Shown here: one piece after another, positions 43,185 through 52,600 of the stretch | Layout of the letters: the number at the start of each line of letters is the position of its first letter | Numbering within the stretch: the first letter of the stretch is position 1 | Assembly (NCBI RefSeq): GCF_001375555.1 | Contig: NZ_CTDZ01000009.1 | Location: 799,758-863,757 of the forward strand | DNA length: 64,000 bases | Source of the DNA: Numidum massiliense | GTDB taxonomy: Bacteria; Bacillota; Bacilli; Thermoactinomycetales; Novibacillaceae | Reading direction: 5' to 3' | The notes under the pieces: model-generated | Told to the model about the DNA's origin: nothing | The model's database searches: none | What the model saw: the letters and a program-made list of their open reading frames with translations, nothing else | Made by a program: the position numbers and the translations under genes

Positions 43185-43863
43185 GCAACACGTGTTCCCT
43201 CAACGTCGCGTATTGTTTCAACTTTTTCGGTTCCGTCGTCAAAATATCGTATGTTTGCACAGACGCGTAGCTAACCCCTTCATCCGAGTACAGCAGTTTC
43301 TGCCTATCGAGCACTTTTGTTTCATTCTTGCTCGACAGCGGATACTTGGCGTACAGTGTCGAGACGGGGAGGAAACTAATCGCTTCCTTGCCTTTGTATT
43401 TGTAGCCGTCGGGGATCGGCAGGTGTTTGAGGAACAGGATGTATTCCTGACCATCTTGCATCACGTTATACCCTTCCTCGACGAAATAAGTTTCGAGGTA
43501 AAAATTGCTCGGTTCATAAACGTAAATACGCTCCCCTTTTTTTACGTTTCCTTTATACACGTCTAGCACGTCCACACCTGAGAGAATTGCCCGCATATAA
43601 TTCAGTCGTTCATTGCTTACCTTCACTTTGACAATGAGTGCTGAGCGTTCTTTCAGTTGTGTCAAATCTTTCATCTCATTATCAAAATAGATTCCGGTAA
43701 ATTCCTCATCGTCGCTCAAATTGACGGTGTACTGATCCGGCTGCTCCATATGTTTTCCGACTTCGATGTCTTGGGCAAACGAAAACCGCGTCATCAATCC
43801 GACACCGATCGCAAGCACAAGAACGACACTCCAAACAGCGAAAAAAATTTTAGTCCCTCTCAT
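43171..43863 (-). CDS. Membrane-anchored extracellular protein of unknown function
   Basis: A 230-aa protein with one N-terminal hydrophobic helix (about 6-30, ending near FSFAQ, possibly a cleavable signal) and a soluble outside domain rich in Tyr, Glu and Lys (KVKVSNERLNYMRAIL, GVDVLDVYKGNVKKGERIYVYEPS, EYILFLKHL). The DVYKGNVKKGERIYVYEP and EYILFL parts look like small secreted proteins of Bacillus ABC operons, but I cannot name a family. It overlaps the ATPase gene by four bases and is the last gene of the cassette, so it may assist export or immunity. Confidence 0.6.
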   Translation of the reverse strand: MRGTKIFFAVWSVVLVLAIGVGLMTRFSFAQDIEVGKHMEQPDQYTVNLSDDEEFTGIYFDNEMKDLTQLKERSALIVKVKVSNERLNYMRAILSGVDVLDVYKGNVKKGERIYVYEPSNFYLETYFVEEGYNVMQDGQEYILFLKHLPIPDGYKYKGKEAISFLPVSTLYAKYPLSSKNETKVLDRQKLLYSDEGVSYASVQTYDILTTEPKKLKQYATLREHVLQMDK

Positions 43864-44516
43864 CCGACTCGCTCCTTACTTACAAACGGGGTCACTTTCC
43901 CGTCACTAATGCGGAACTTCTGGTCAGACAACAAGTTGATGTCATCTTTGTTGTGGCTCGCGATTAAAATCGTCGCGCCGCGCGCTTTTTCCTCGCGCAA
44001 AATGTCTCGTACTAACTCGACGCCTTCTTCGTCTAAAGAGTTGGTCGGTTCGTCGAGCACAAGCAGATCTGGTTTTTCCATCAGGGCTTGCGCGAGCCCC
44101 AACCGTTGCTTCATCCCTAACGAGTACTTTTTGAACGTGCGCTTATCTTCCGGATCCAATCCGACACGTGTAATCGCTTGTTTAATTTCGTCGAGGGAAA
44201 TCTCATTTTTAATGCTCGCAAGCAGTTTTAAGTTATCTAAGCCGGTGAGGTAGGGCCAAAAGCCGGGCGATTCGATAATAACACCGACACTGTCCGGGAA
44301 AGAGATGTCTTTGTGCAACGTTTTTCCGTTAATTTGGATTTCGCCCGACGTCGGTTTAATTAAACCGCATATGGCGCGAAATAGCATCGTTTTCCCTGAG
44401 CCGTTGCGGCCAAAAAAACCGTAAATGTGTCCTTTGTCGAGGGAGAGATTGACATTTTGTAGGATCGTTCGATTCCCGATCGTTTTACTGACGTCGACAA
44501 TATTTACTGTGTGCAT
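43860..44516 (-). CDS. ABC transporter ATP-binding protein (immunity/efflux class)
   Basis: A 218-aa ATPase without C-terminal extension. Walker A GRNGSGKTML, signature YSLGMKQRLGLAQAL (LGMKQRLG type seen in LanF/BcrA-like exporters), Walker B LLVLDEPTNSLDEEG, switch His in IASHNKDD. The ATG at 44516 is behind AGGAGG; the extra 15 upstream codons overlap the permease gene and are rejected. It serves three permease genes upstream and is followed by the anchored protein gene. Confidence 0.9.
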   Translation of the reverse strand: MHTVNIVDVSKTIGNRTILQNVNLSLDKGHIYGFFGRNGSGKTMLFRAICGLIKPTSGEIQINGKTLHKDISFPDSVGVIIESPGFWPYLTGLDNLKLLASIKNEISLDEIKQAITRVGLDPEDKRTFKKYSLGMKQRLGLAQALMEKPDLLVLDEPTNSLDEEGVELVRDILREEKARGATILIASHNKDDINLLSDQKFRISDGKVTPFVSKERVG

Positions 44517-44529
44517 GTGAAGAAGCCTC

Positions 44530-45336
44530 CTACATGAGATCCATTTTGTTAAATCTGGCATTTCCGATGACGATGGCTACCGCACAAATGACGAGCATGT
44601 ATGCGATCGAAAATAGCGGACTAAGTGGCGGTACGTGAAGCGGGAATAGCTCGCCATGTGCTGTAGGCAGTAAGCTTGAGTGCCACGATAAAATGCCTTG
44701 CGTAAACGGCAGCCATTGTACGATCGCCAGCCGGTCGGGGTAAAACTCGTACAGCCACTGTGCGCAGAAGAGGCAGCCGATATTAACCGCTAACACACTC
44801 ACCGTACTGAAGGTGACGTTTATTTTAAGAGAAAGCAAGTTGATCAAAAACAAGTTCATGACGTTCAATAGGACGAGCAAGGCGTATTCGTAGACAATTA
44901 AGGCGATGTCCGGAGCACCGATCGCCAGCCGAAAGCCGAAAATGGTTCCCACCACTGCGGTGACTAATAGTAGAACTGCGAAATAAAAACAGACAAACAG
45001 CCACACATTGACCAGTTTCGCCAGTAGCCACGACGTCCGCCGCTCCGTGCGCGTGAAAATGTATACAGCGTGTTGTTCGAGGTCTCTAGTAATGTAGTCG
45101 CCCAGCAAGTAGAGTAGTACAATTTGTGGTACTAGCCAAAAAATGACGGGAATCACGTACTTAATCGCTTCAATGTTTAAATCGCCGTACGCGAGTACGA
45201 ACAGACATTGGATCGTGTCGCACGCATGTATAGTAGCGAGGCGACTGTTGTACAAGCTGAAGAACACAGCTAACAGCGTCGCGGCGATGAGCAGTTTTCG
45301 TAAAATGGCGAACTCAAGGCCGATTAGTTTACGCAA
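44530..45336 (-). CDS. ABC-2-like membrane protein 3 of the cassette
   Basis: A 268-aa protein with six hydrophobic helices and a typical cytoplasmic turn YIFTRTERRTSWLLAKLVNVW (the TRT.RR.W...K motif is shared with the sister permeases). It has a longer outside loop with HSSLLPTAHGELFPLHVPPL. It begins three bases after the previous gene, and its stop lies 13 bases before the ATPase start, so it belongs to the same transcript. Confidence 0.8.
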   Translation of the reverse strand: MRKLIGLEFAILRKLLIAATLLAVFFSLYNSRLATIHACDTIQCLFVLAYGDLNIEAIKYVIPVIFWLVPQIVLLYLLGDYITRDLEQHAVYIFTRTERRTSWLLAKLVNVWLFVCFYFAVLLLVTAVVGTIFGFRLAIGAPDIALIVYEYALLVLLNVMNLFLINLLSLKINVTFSTVSVLAVNIGCLFCAQWLYEFYPDRLAIVQWLPFTQGILSWHSSLLPTAHGELFPLHVPPLSPLFSIAYMLVICAVAIVIGNARFNKMDLM

Positions 45337-45339
45337 CGG

Positions 45340-46101
45340 TTATTCACTCCAGTAGAAGTCTTTTCTTGCAGATAAGGTTGAACCGACGATGTACAGGGCG
45401 GCGATCGCGCAACACATACTAAATATTGGAACGAAATCCGTAGCAGCGAATGTCGATTCTTCGAATGTCCATTTATATATTAAGGACATGTATTCCGGTA
45501 ACGTTATATACGTCAATTTGAAAAGAAACTTTAATACGCCGCTTAGTACAATCGAGAGAAAAGTTATGAAAAAACTAATATACGGCTTTGAGAAGATCAA
45601 TGTTAACACTTGATAAAATGTGCCGATCAGTAAAAAGCCGAAAAGCTGCATGACCGTGCTTAGCGCAAGGAAACCAAAATAATCTATGTCGATATCCTTA
45701 ATGTGACCACTACCTGCGAGCGCGCCCAAGACTAGTGACAGGATAACGAATGTACAGATGAAGGCGATTAAATTTACACAAAACAGCTTCCCTTTCCACC
45801 ACTTTTTTGAGCTGTTGTATCTTAGTAATACTTTGTACTTGTCAAACATAGTCGACACGAGACCTGTCATTAGCAAAAATAGTGGAATGATGACGTATAG
45901 CATCAGTCGTCCATCTACGACGCGATAATAGATCGCAATCAAGATTGAGGCAAAATCAGGGCCTTGATTGGGCGATTGTACGTATAGAGTTATCGTTCGT
46001 ATGGCGAAAAGGATTAATATGCCTAAAAACAAATAAAATCTTTTCGAACGAAACAATGTTTGCAGTAACAAGATATGTATCCGTTGTGGTGAAATACCCA
46101 T
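45340..46101 (-). CDS. ABC-2-like membrane protein 2 of the cassette
   Basis: A 253-aa integral membrane protein with six helices; the loop FDKYKVLLRYNSSKKWWKGKLFCVN is the cytoplasmic coupling-type segment. AT-rich compared with neighbours. It directly abuts the preceding gene (zero bases apart) and the following one (three bases). Divergent from the other two permeases, so the transporter may be a heteromer. Confidence 0.75.
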   Translation of the reverse strand: MGISPQRIHILLLQTLFRSKRFYLFLGILILFAIRTITLYVQSPNQGPDFASILIAIYYRVVDGRLMLYVIIPLFLLMTGLVSTMFDKYKVLLRYNSSKKWWKGKLFCVNLIAFICTFVILSLVLGALAGSGHIKDIDIDYFGFLALSTVMQLFGFLLIGTFYQVLTLIFSKPYISFFITFLSIVLSGVLKFLFKLTYITLPEYMSLIYKWTFEESTFAATDFVPIFSMCCAIAALYIVGSTLSARKDFYWSE

Positions 46102-46995
46102 CTATCTTTCGACCCCCAATTCATTTCGAGGCGTTTTTATCGTAATAATGGTTATGCTCGGTGCAAGCAGCGCAGACAACCATAGTAACATGGCAGTAAA
46201 CGATCCAGTATTTCCCGCTTGCAATAGATTGATGAGAGAGAGTCTGTACGATCCTAAGGAGCTAACGATCATTTCCCCGATTATATACAGCAAAAAAACA
46301 CCGACGATCGCGGCGAAGCGCCCCTTCTTCCCGATAAAAAAGATACTATAGGTAAGTAAGGCAAACAAAGCCGCGACTAAACTGATTAAAAAGATGAAGA
46401 GTAAATTGTACAGCGCTGGGTGCTGTAGACGTATTAGATCGAACATCGCAGCGGGATCGTAATGTTGCACTCCGATGTCGTAAGGCGGGAAAGCATATCG
46501 GCTATCAAACCCTTCCGGTGGAAATGCCACGAAGCATAACAATTGGTTCAACAGCAGGGGAATAAAGAAAACAGAAAATGCCACACCAAAATTAACGATT
46601 GCTTTCGCCCACACGTACGATCTTTTATCGGTACGCGTAAGAATAAATTTGTACACACCACAGGTTACATCGGTAAAATAAGTATCCGAATAAATAATCG
46701 AGGCTAGGAGCGGGATGAGTGAGTACATAATAATTAGTAACATGTCTGTGGAAGGCCATTGTATGGATCCCATTTCATATGCTGAGCGAATAGCTGTCAT
46801 GTTCCACCCATAAACTTCAAAGCAGGTGAATAAAAAGCTTCCTATGGAGATTAGCAGCATGATCGAAGCAATAAACTTAAACTCTTTGCGGTTTAAGCAG
46901 TTTTTCAGTTCAAGCAATAGCATCTTTCGCATACGAGCCTCCAGTAAATATTTATTGGAAGTTAGGGTACCAAAAGCTAGTACCCTAACTTCCAT
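46102..46995 (-). CDS. ABC-2-like membrane protein 1 of the cassette, two possible starts
   Basis: First gene of the cassette: about 297 aa from ATG 46995 or 276 aa from ATG 46932. Six helices; TGVYKFILTRTDKRSYVWAKAIVNFG is the coupling-type loop shared with protein 3. Both ATGs follow near-identical ribosome sites (TGGAGGCTTTT and TGGAGGCTCGT). The 63 bases between them form a perfect 14-bp hairpin, and the extra 21 residues (EVRVLAFGTLTSNK...) look unlike a membrane protein N-terminus, so the downstream start is likelier for the permease, with the upstream one possibly a regulatory leader. Confidence 0.75.
   Translation of the reverse strand: MEVRVLAFGTLTSNKYLLEARMRKMLLLELKNCLNRKEFKFIASIMLLISIGSFLFTCFEVYGWNMTAIRSAYEMGSIQWPSTDMLLIIMYSLIPLLASIIYSDTYFTDVTCGVYKFILTRTDKRSYVWAKAIVNFGVAFSVFFIPLLLNQLLCFVAFPPEGFDSRYAFPPYDIGVQHYDPAAMFDLIRLQHPALYNLLFIFLISLVAALFALLTYSIFFIGKKGRFAAIVGVFLLYIIGEMIVSSLGSYRLSLINLLQAGNTGSFTAMLLWLSALLAPSITIITIKTPRNELGVER
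46957..46993 (-). promoter_or_regulatory. Perfect 14-bp hairpin between two start sites
   Basis: GGAAGTTAGGGTAC (46957-46970) and GTACCCTAACTTCC (46980-46993) with a 9-base loop. It lies directly after the upstream ATG and before the second ribosome site of the cassette's first gene. It has no U-tract, so translational control or protein binding is more likely than termination. Confidence 0.6.
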
Positions 46996-47007
46996 AAAAG
47001 CCTCCAA

Positions 47008-47315
47008 TATCCTTTGTCGAAAACCTTACACATCATTAAGAATGCTAAATGAACCTATCGAAAATGGGGATTCGCCATCCAATATTATCCACCTCTTCGC
47101 TATCATCCATTGGACAGTTTTTGCCGTATAGAACATCGAATCATGTATCTCCGTAATAATTGACGAGGATCCCTCCATCTTCAGGAACTTTTTTAATGCA
47201 TACGACGTCTAAAGAGTAACGACGTATATTTGGTAACATGATGGGGATCCAAGTGAGTACGGCAAGGGGAAATAGGGTTATAAAAGAATGGATTTATTAG
47301 TAATGGAGGTATGCA
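47008..47315. other. Divergent control region, no gene seen
   Basis: AT-rich gap between the ABC cassette and the winged-helix gene. ATACGACGT (47199-47207) and ACGACGTAT (47219-47227) are an imperfect symmetrical pair that could be a regulator site. No confident promoter could be assigned by eye. Confidence 0.4.
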
Positions 47316-47657
47316 ATGATGCGCACGATACAAGACATCCTCAAAATCGACGATCACTATCAATTGGACATCAACCGTCAATTGTTGCTTAAAAATGGTT
47401 TTTCGATCGGTCTGTCGAGAATTGAATGTCGCATCCTGTATTACTTAGCACTACATCTGGGAAGACCCGTGCCAAGCGAGCAGATTGTAGCGTACGTTTG
47501 GGGGGATGAATCTTACATAAGCAAGCAATCGTTGTACGTATACATTAATCGGGTTAGAAAGCATTTAGAGGATGACCCGAAGCACCCTAAGCATTTGTTA
47601 ACGATCCACGGATTTGGGTATATTTTGGCTTTGCATGGAACGGCGGAAGGTTCCTAA
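47316..47657 (+). CDS. Stand-alone OmpR/PhoB-type winged-helix regulator
   Basis: A 113-aa protein made only of the DNA-binding domain of response regulators, with no receiver domain. The pattern LLKNGFSIGLSRIECRILYYLALHLGRPVPSEQIVAYVWG, then SLYVYINRVRKHLEDDPKHPKHLLTIHGFGYIL is the full Trans_reg_C fold including recognition helix and wing. ATG behind TGGAGGTATGCA. It is divergent from the five-gene ABC cassette and is probably its regulator; how it senses a signal without a receiver domain is unclear. A long hairpin follows. Confidence 0.85.
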   Translation: MMRTIQDILKIDDHYQLDINRQLLLKNGFSIGLSRIECRILYYLALHLGRPVPSEQIVAYVWGDESYISKQSLYVYINRVRKHLEDDPKHPKHLLTIHGFGYILALHGTAEGS

Positions 47658-47731
47658 GGAGGGTGCCTGAACAGTTGCGCATGGCCGGACGCCTGACCCG
47701 GACGCGAAATCTAGCAAACTGAAATTAATAT

Positions 47732-47812
47732 TGATATACTAAAAGGGCACCTAAATCGCACGCTGTGCATGATGATAGGACGATGCGGCACAGCGGAAAT
47801 TGAGGTGCTTTC
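47732..47812 (+). ncRNA. Candidate structured leader RNA upstream of pepA
   Basis: An extended -10 (TGATATACT, 47732-47740) would start RNA at about 47747. The RNA then opens a nested structure: an outer stem GCACCT (47747-47752) with AGGTGC (47803-47808), an inner stem GCTGTGC (47762-47768) with GCACAGC (47788-47794), a purine-rich internal loop on each side and a 19-base apical loop. It is followed by TTTC, not a U-tract, and pepA starts 115 bases later. It could also be a terminator for the winged-helix gene. No known riboswitch consensus was recognised. Confidence 0.4.
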
Positions 47813-47925
47813 ATCTTATGCGATCCGCGTGCCGGAACGGGTCATACGGCGTACGGTTCACTGCGACGCGTAACGATTCGTTTTTACCAGTCCTGTCTAC
47901 ATAAATAATGGAGGGTTTAACGCTA

Positions 47926-49392
47926 ATGCAACTTTCGATTGGCCGTCAGGAACAAGCTGACGTTATGATTTATCCACTGTTTAGTGACGCTTATGACAAA
48001 CTCGCCATCGGGTACGAATTGAAAGCACACATGGGTGAACGTGGGGCGGTCACGTGGTTTTTTGGCCGTGGGGAAGAACCGCACATGCTCATCGTAGGTC
48101 TAGGGGAAACAACCGCTTGGGATCTTGAACGCTTGCGGGAAGCAGCCGGTAACGCGGGCCGCGCGGTAGAAAAAGAGCAGCTGAAAGAGGTCAATGTATC
48201 GTTGACGGCGCTTGCGGAAGCAGTTGCCGGGCGCACGGGTGCGGCTGATCTCGTCACCGCTTGGGTCGAAGGTTGGCAACTCGGGACGTACGCCTTCGAC
48301 AAATATAAGGCGAAAAAAGCGGAGCAGTCGGTAGAGGCGCTAGCGATTTCTTGTGACGCTGCGGCTTGTGAATGTGGCGGTGGCGCGTGCGACGACGCCG
48401 AGTTAGCGGAAGCGATCAAACGGGGCGAAGTCCGTGCAAACGGGACGGCACTGGCGCGCTCGTTGTGCAACGAACCGCCAAACGCGATGCGTCCGTACAC
48501 GTTGGCGGAACGGGTTACGGAACATTTTGCCGAGCGGCCAGTGTCTACAAAAGTGTATAAAGGGGAAGAATTAGAAAAACGGCAAATGAACGGTTTGCGC
48601 GCCGTCGGCCGCGGCAGTGTGCATCCGCCAGCGCTCATTGAAGTGAGTTACTGCACAGCCCCTGATCAGCCGCTCATCGCACTCGTCGGCAAAGGGGTTA
48701 CATTTGACACGGGCGGCATTAGTTTAAAGAAAGGCCGCAACATTTCCGACATGCGCATGGATATGGGCGGCGCCGCAGCGGTGATCGGGGCATTGGACAT
48801 TCTTACGAGCTTAAAGGCGAAAGTGAATGTCGTCGGCTTAATCTCGACCGCAGAAAACATGCCCGACGGTGGATCCTTGTTGCCGGGTGAAGTGATTGAA
48901 TATCCGAACGATCTGTCGGTACAAGTCGGCAACACGGACGCTGAGGGGCGTCTCGTCCTCGCCGACGCGTTATTGCACGCCAAAACGCTCGGGGCGACAA
49001 AAATTGTCGACATCGCGACGTTGACCGGGGCGTGTGGCGCCGCGCTCGGACCGCGCGTAGCAGGTGTGCTGGGCGGTGCCGCCGTGCGGGAGACGTTGCA
49101 ACAAGTCGGCGATGTGAACGGGGACGGCGTCTGGCCGCTGCCGCTCATCGACGAATACGAAGAGGCGCTGAAGAGCGACTACGCCGACATTTGTAACATT
49201 AGCTCTGTCCCATACGGCGGTGCCATTACCGCTGCCCTGTTCTTGCGCCGCTTTGTGAGCGATGCAGAACAGTGGGCACACGTCGATATGGCCGGTCCGA
49301 TGGACACCTCGCAGACGAAAGGGTACCAAGTAGCTGGTGCGACCGGGTACGGGGCGCGCTTACTCGCCGATTTTGTGCTCGCGAGCAGCTAG
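47926..49392 (+). CDS. pepA: Leucyl aminopeptidase (M17 cytosol aminopeptidase)
   Basis: About 488 aa, cytosolic hexameric metallo-aminopeptidase releasing N-terminal residues from peptides. The C-terminal catalytic domain has VGKGVTFDTGGISLKKG (metal-binding Lys and Asp), MRMDMGGAAAVIGA, NMPDGGSLLPGEV, and the signature NTDAEGRLVLADAL with metal ligands. The N-terminal domain has an unusual Cys-rich patch (CDAAACECGGGACDD) not typical of the family. ATG at 47926 follows GGAGGG; an earlier start is inside that site. Confidence 0.94.
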   Translation: MQLSIGRQEQADVMIYPLFSDAYDKLAIGYELKAHMGERGAVTWFFGRGEEPHMLIVGLGETTAWDLERLREAAGNAGRAVEKEQLKEVNVSLTALAEAVAGRTGAADLVTAWVEGWQLGTYAFDKYKAKKAEQSVEALAISCDAAACECGGGACDDAELAEAIKRGEVRANGTALARSLCNEPPNAMRPYTLAERVTEHFAERPVSTKVYKGEELEKRQMNGLRAVGRGSVHPPALIEVSYCTAPDQPLIALVGKGVTFDTGGISLKKGRNISDMRMDMGGAAAVIGALDILTSLKAKVNVVGLISTAENMPDGGSLLPGEVIEYPNDLSVQVGNTDAEGRLVLADALLHAKTLGATKIVDIATLTGACGAALGPRVAGVLGGAAVRETLQQVGDVNGDGVWPLPLIDEYEEALKSDYADICNISSVPYGGAITAALFLRRFVSDAEQWAHVDMAGPMDTSQTKGYQVAGATGYGARLLADFVLASS

Positions 49393-49431
49393 CTGTCTAG
49401 TGCCTAGTCAGGCGTCTTGCACAAAACGCGT

Positions 49432-49465
49432 GCCTGGCGAACACGTCGTTCGTCGTTCGCCAGGC
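49432..49465 (+). terminator. Hairpin after pepA
   Basis: GCCTGGCGAAC / GTTCGCCAGGC, 11-bp perfect stem with 12-base loop, 40 bases after the pepA stop; weak T content follows. Confidence 0.55.
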
Positions 49466-49468
49466 GAC

Positions 49469-49512
49469 ATCTTCGATCTCGTAAGCCAGACGACGATCTT
49501 CGATCTCATAAG
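49469..49512. repeat. 17-bp direct repeat
   Basis: ATCTTCGATCTCGTAAG (49469-49485) and ATCTTCGATCTCATAAG (49496-49512) between the pepA hairpin and a second hairpin CCCGCGGGC/GCTCGCGGG near 49525. Confidence 0.65.
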
Positions 49513-49669
49513 AAGTGGTTTTCTCCCGCGGGCGTATGCTCGCGGGTGTTCTATACATGTTGTATAATGAAGGGATGCGACGGATTGGTATGCGAACGAG
49601 TACGACGGTGTGCGACGGACGCGTACGACGTTTGCGCATAAATACTACGACAGACGGAAGATGATTGCA

Positions 49670-52600
49670 ATGAAGAAGAGCAGCTCTCATTCGTTTTCAA
49701 AACAAGATATCGCACGCTTGTTCACGCCGATTAATGTGCGCCGGGGGACGACTTTTAAGCGACAAGGGCGGGTTGTCGACCTGTATTACGATGCGGAAGC
49801 AAACTGTTGGCACGCAAAAGTGTTAGGTAGCCGCCTATACGAAGTCGCCGCGTACATTTATAACGGCGGGTTTGACGCGACGTGCGACTGTCCGGCGTTC
49901 GCGCGGCAATGGGAGTGTAAACACATCGTCGCCGCGTTATTGCAGTTGTCGGACCCTAGCGTGCGTAAGGATCAACAAACGGAGGGTATGTATCGCGCCG
50001 CTGACGCGTTTATTAAGGCGTTTACACAAAATGAAGCTGTGCCTTCCACTGGGAACGGCAACGATACGCGGGAACTGCTCACGGTAGAGTACATTTGTAA
50101 AGTCCAACCGCCGCCTAATTATATGGTGGGAGATGCGACGGAATTATTGAGCGTTGAACTGAAAACAGGTGTGAAACGACCGTACGTCGTCAAGAATATA
50201 ACGAAGTTTCTCGACTGTGTCATGAACGAAACGACACATTATTTTACGCCGCGCTTTTCGTATGACCCGATGGCACATGCGCTCAGGGACGAGGATCGGG
50301 AAATTTTTCAAATACTAGTCGATATTGCGCGCAATGAAGGTGTGTATCAACAGAAGTTTTCCCCATACGGTTACGGTTCGGCAGGGAGCGATCGCGAACT
50401 GATCATCCCGCCTCTCGTGGCTGACAGGTTGTTCCATAAACTACAAGAAGGAAATAGCCGCTTAGAATACGGGGGGACCACGTACCAAGGGTTTGAACTT
50501 GTCGACGATGCACTTCCTTTTTCCTTTTTGTTAGAGGAAAACGGTGCCGATAAGTTTCAACTAGATTTAAGCGAACTAGCGACCGCCGCTTATTTTCCGC
50601 TGTACGGCTTCGTATTTAACAGCGGTAGCTTCTATAAATTGTCACCGCAGCAACAGGCGCTCATGGAGGAGCTCGAGCACGTCGTGACGATGTCGCGCGA
50701 AGGACGCCTGCCGATTGCAAAAACACAAATCGGTCCGTTCTTGTCTCACGTCGCTCCCGGCTTAAAAAGGATCGGCCAACTGGACATTAGCGACGAAGTG
50801 GCGTCGCACATCGTCCGTCCACCGCTTGAGGCGAAAGTGTACGTGACCGATGAAGAAGACGTCTTGCGCGTCAAGGTCGAATACGCCTACGGGGAATGGA
50901 CGGTCAATCCGTTCGCCGACGGCGCCATCGGTACCGATCGAGCGGAGGACGTGCAAGCAAACGGGGCGATCCTCATTCGCGATGCGGAAAAAGAGCGGGG
51001 TATTATGCAAGCGATTGAACGTTCGCCGCTAAAGATAAAGGATAAACAATTGTATTTGGAAAAAACAGATGATAAGCTGTATGATTTTTTGTACAACGTG
51101 CTACCAGAACTCGCGCAAAAAGCGGACGTTTACACGACCGATGCGGTACGGTCGCTCATGTTGCCGGAACGGTCGGCGCCAGTGACGTCAGTCGACCTCG
51201 ATGGAAGAGGCAATTTGTTGGAAGTCAGTTTTGACATGGTTGGCATCGCGGAAGACGACATTCAGCGCATTTTGCAATCTGTCGTCGAAAAGAAAAAGTA
51301 CTACCGGTTGCCGGACGGCCCCTTTGTTTCGCTAGAAGGGGACGACTTCGAGGCGGTGCGCCAGCTGTTCGGCGCTTTCGACGTGCCGGCCTCGAAAGTT
51401 TCGGCGAACGGCATGCAGTTGCCTGTGTACCGCGGATTGCAAGTCGATGAACTCGTCGGCCGCGAGCGGCAGTATGCGGCAAAGGTCGGCAAAGCATTTC
51501 GCCGCCTCGTGCAACACTTGCGCCATCCAGACGAACTCGATGTCGAGGTGCCAGCGACGCTGGACGCCGTGCTGCGCGACTACCAAACGACCGGTTTCCA
51601 ATGGTTGAAGACATTGGCTCATTACCGACTCGGGGGGATTCTCGCCGACGATATGGGGCTCGGTAAAACCTTGCAGACGATCGCCTACATTGTCTCGGAA
51701 GTGGAAGAAGGGAGGGCGGGAGGTGGCAAGCGATTAGAGGGGGCACCGCAAGAACTCGGACTGACGTCAAGAAGAGCTGGGGCTGGCGGGATTGACCCAA
51801 CTGGCGAACACGCGACGAATAAAGAAGGCGCGACTGCTACCGCTGCCTCAGCTGCTCGGGTTGCTCCCGTACTCGTCGTCGCCCCTGCGTCGCTCGTATA
51901 CAATTGGAAAAACGAATTTACGAAGTTCGCGCCCGAATTGTCAGTCGACGTCGTCGTCGGCACGCCGGCAGAACGCGAAGCTATGCTAACCGAATCCCAA
52001 CCGCCTGACGTGTGGATCACGTCGTACCCTCTGCTGCGGCAAGATATCGAGCAGTACAGCGCGCAGACGTTTTCCTCGCTCATTTTGGATGAAGCACAGG
52101 CGATCAAAAACCACCAGACGAAGGCGTTTAAAGCGGTGCAAAAAATTAACGCACCGCGGCGGTTCGCCCTTAGCGGCACGCCGATCGAAAACTCCCTCGA
52201 CGAACTGTGGTCGATCTTTCAAGCGATTATGCCGGGTTTTTTCCCCGAGCCGGCGTCTTTTCGCAAGCTTGCGCCCGAGCAGGTCGCCAAAATGGTGCGC
52301 CCGTTTATTTTGAGGCGGGTGAAGAAAGACGTGTTAAAGGAGCTGCCGGACAAAATCGAAACCGTCCACTGGTCGGAGTTGACCAAGCAGCAAAAAGAGT
52401 TGTACCTCGGTTATTTAGACCAAATACGCCAGGAGACGAAAAAATCCCTCTCGACGGACGGATTTAACAAGAGTCGCATGAAAATTTTGGCTGGATTGAC
52501 ACGGCTGCGGCAGCTGTGCTGCCACCCGGCGTTGTTTTTGGAGAATTACACCGGGGAGTCCGGCAAGTTGGAGCAACTGCGCGAACTCGTCGACAATGCG

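Noticed and set aside
49393..49660. N-terminal extension of the SNF2 helicase frame and small Arg-rich frames before it
   Set aside because: No ribosome site; the region is hairpins and direct repeats. The better start is ATG at 49670.
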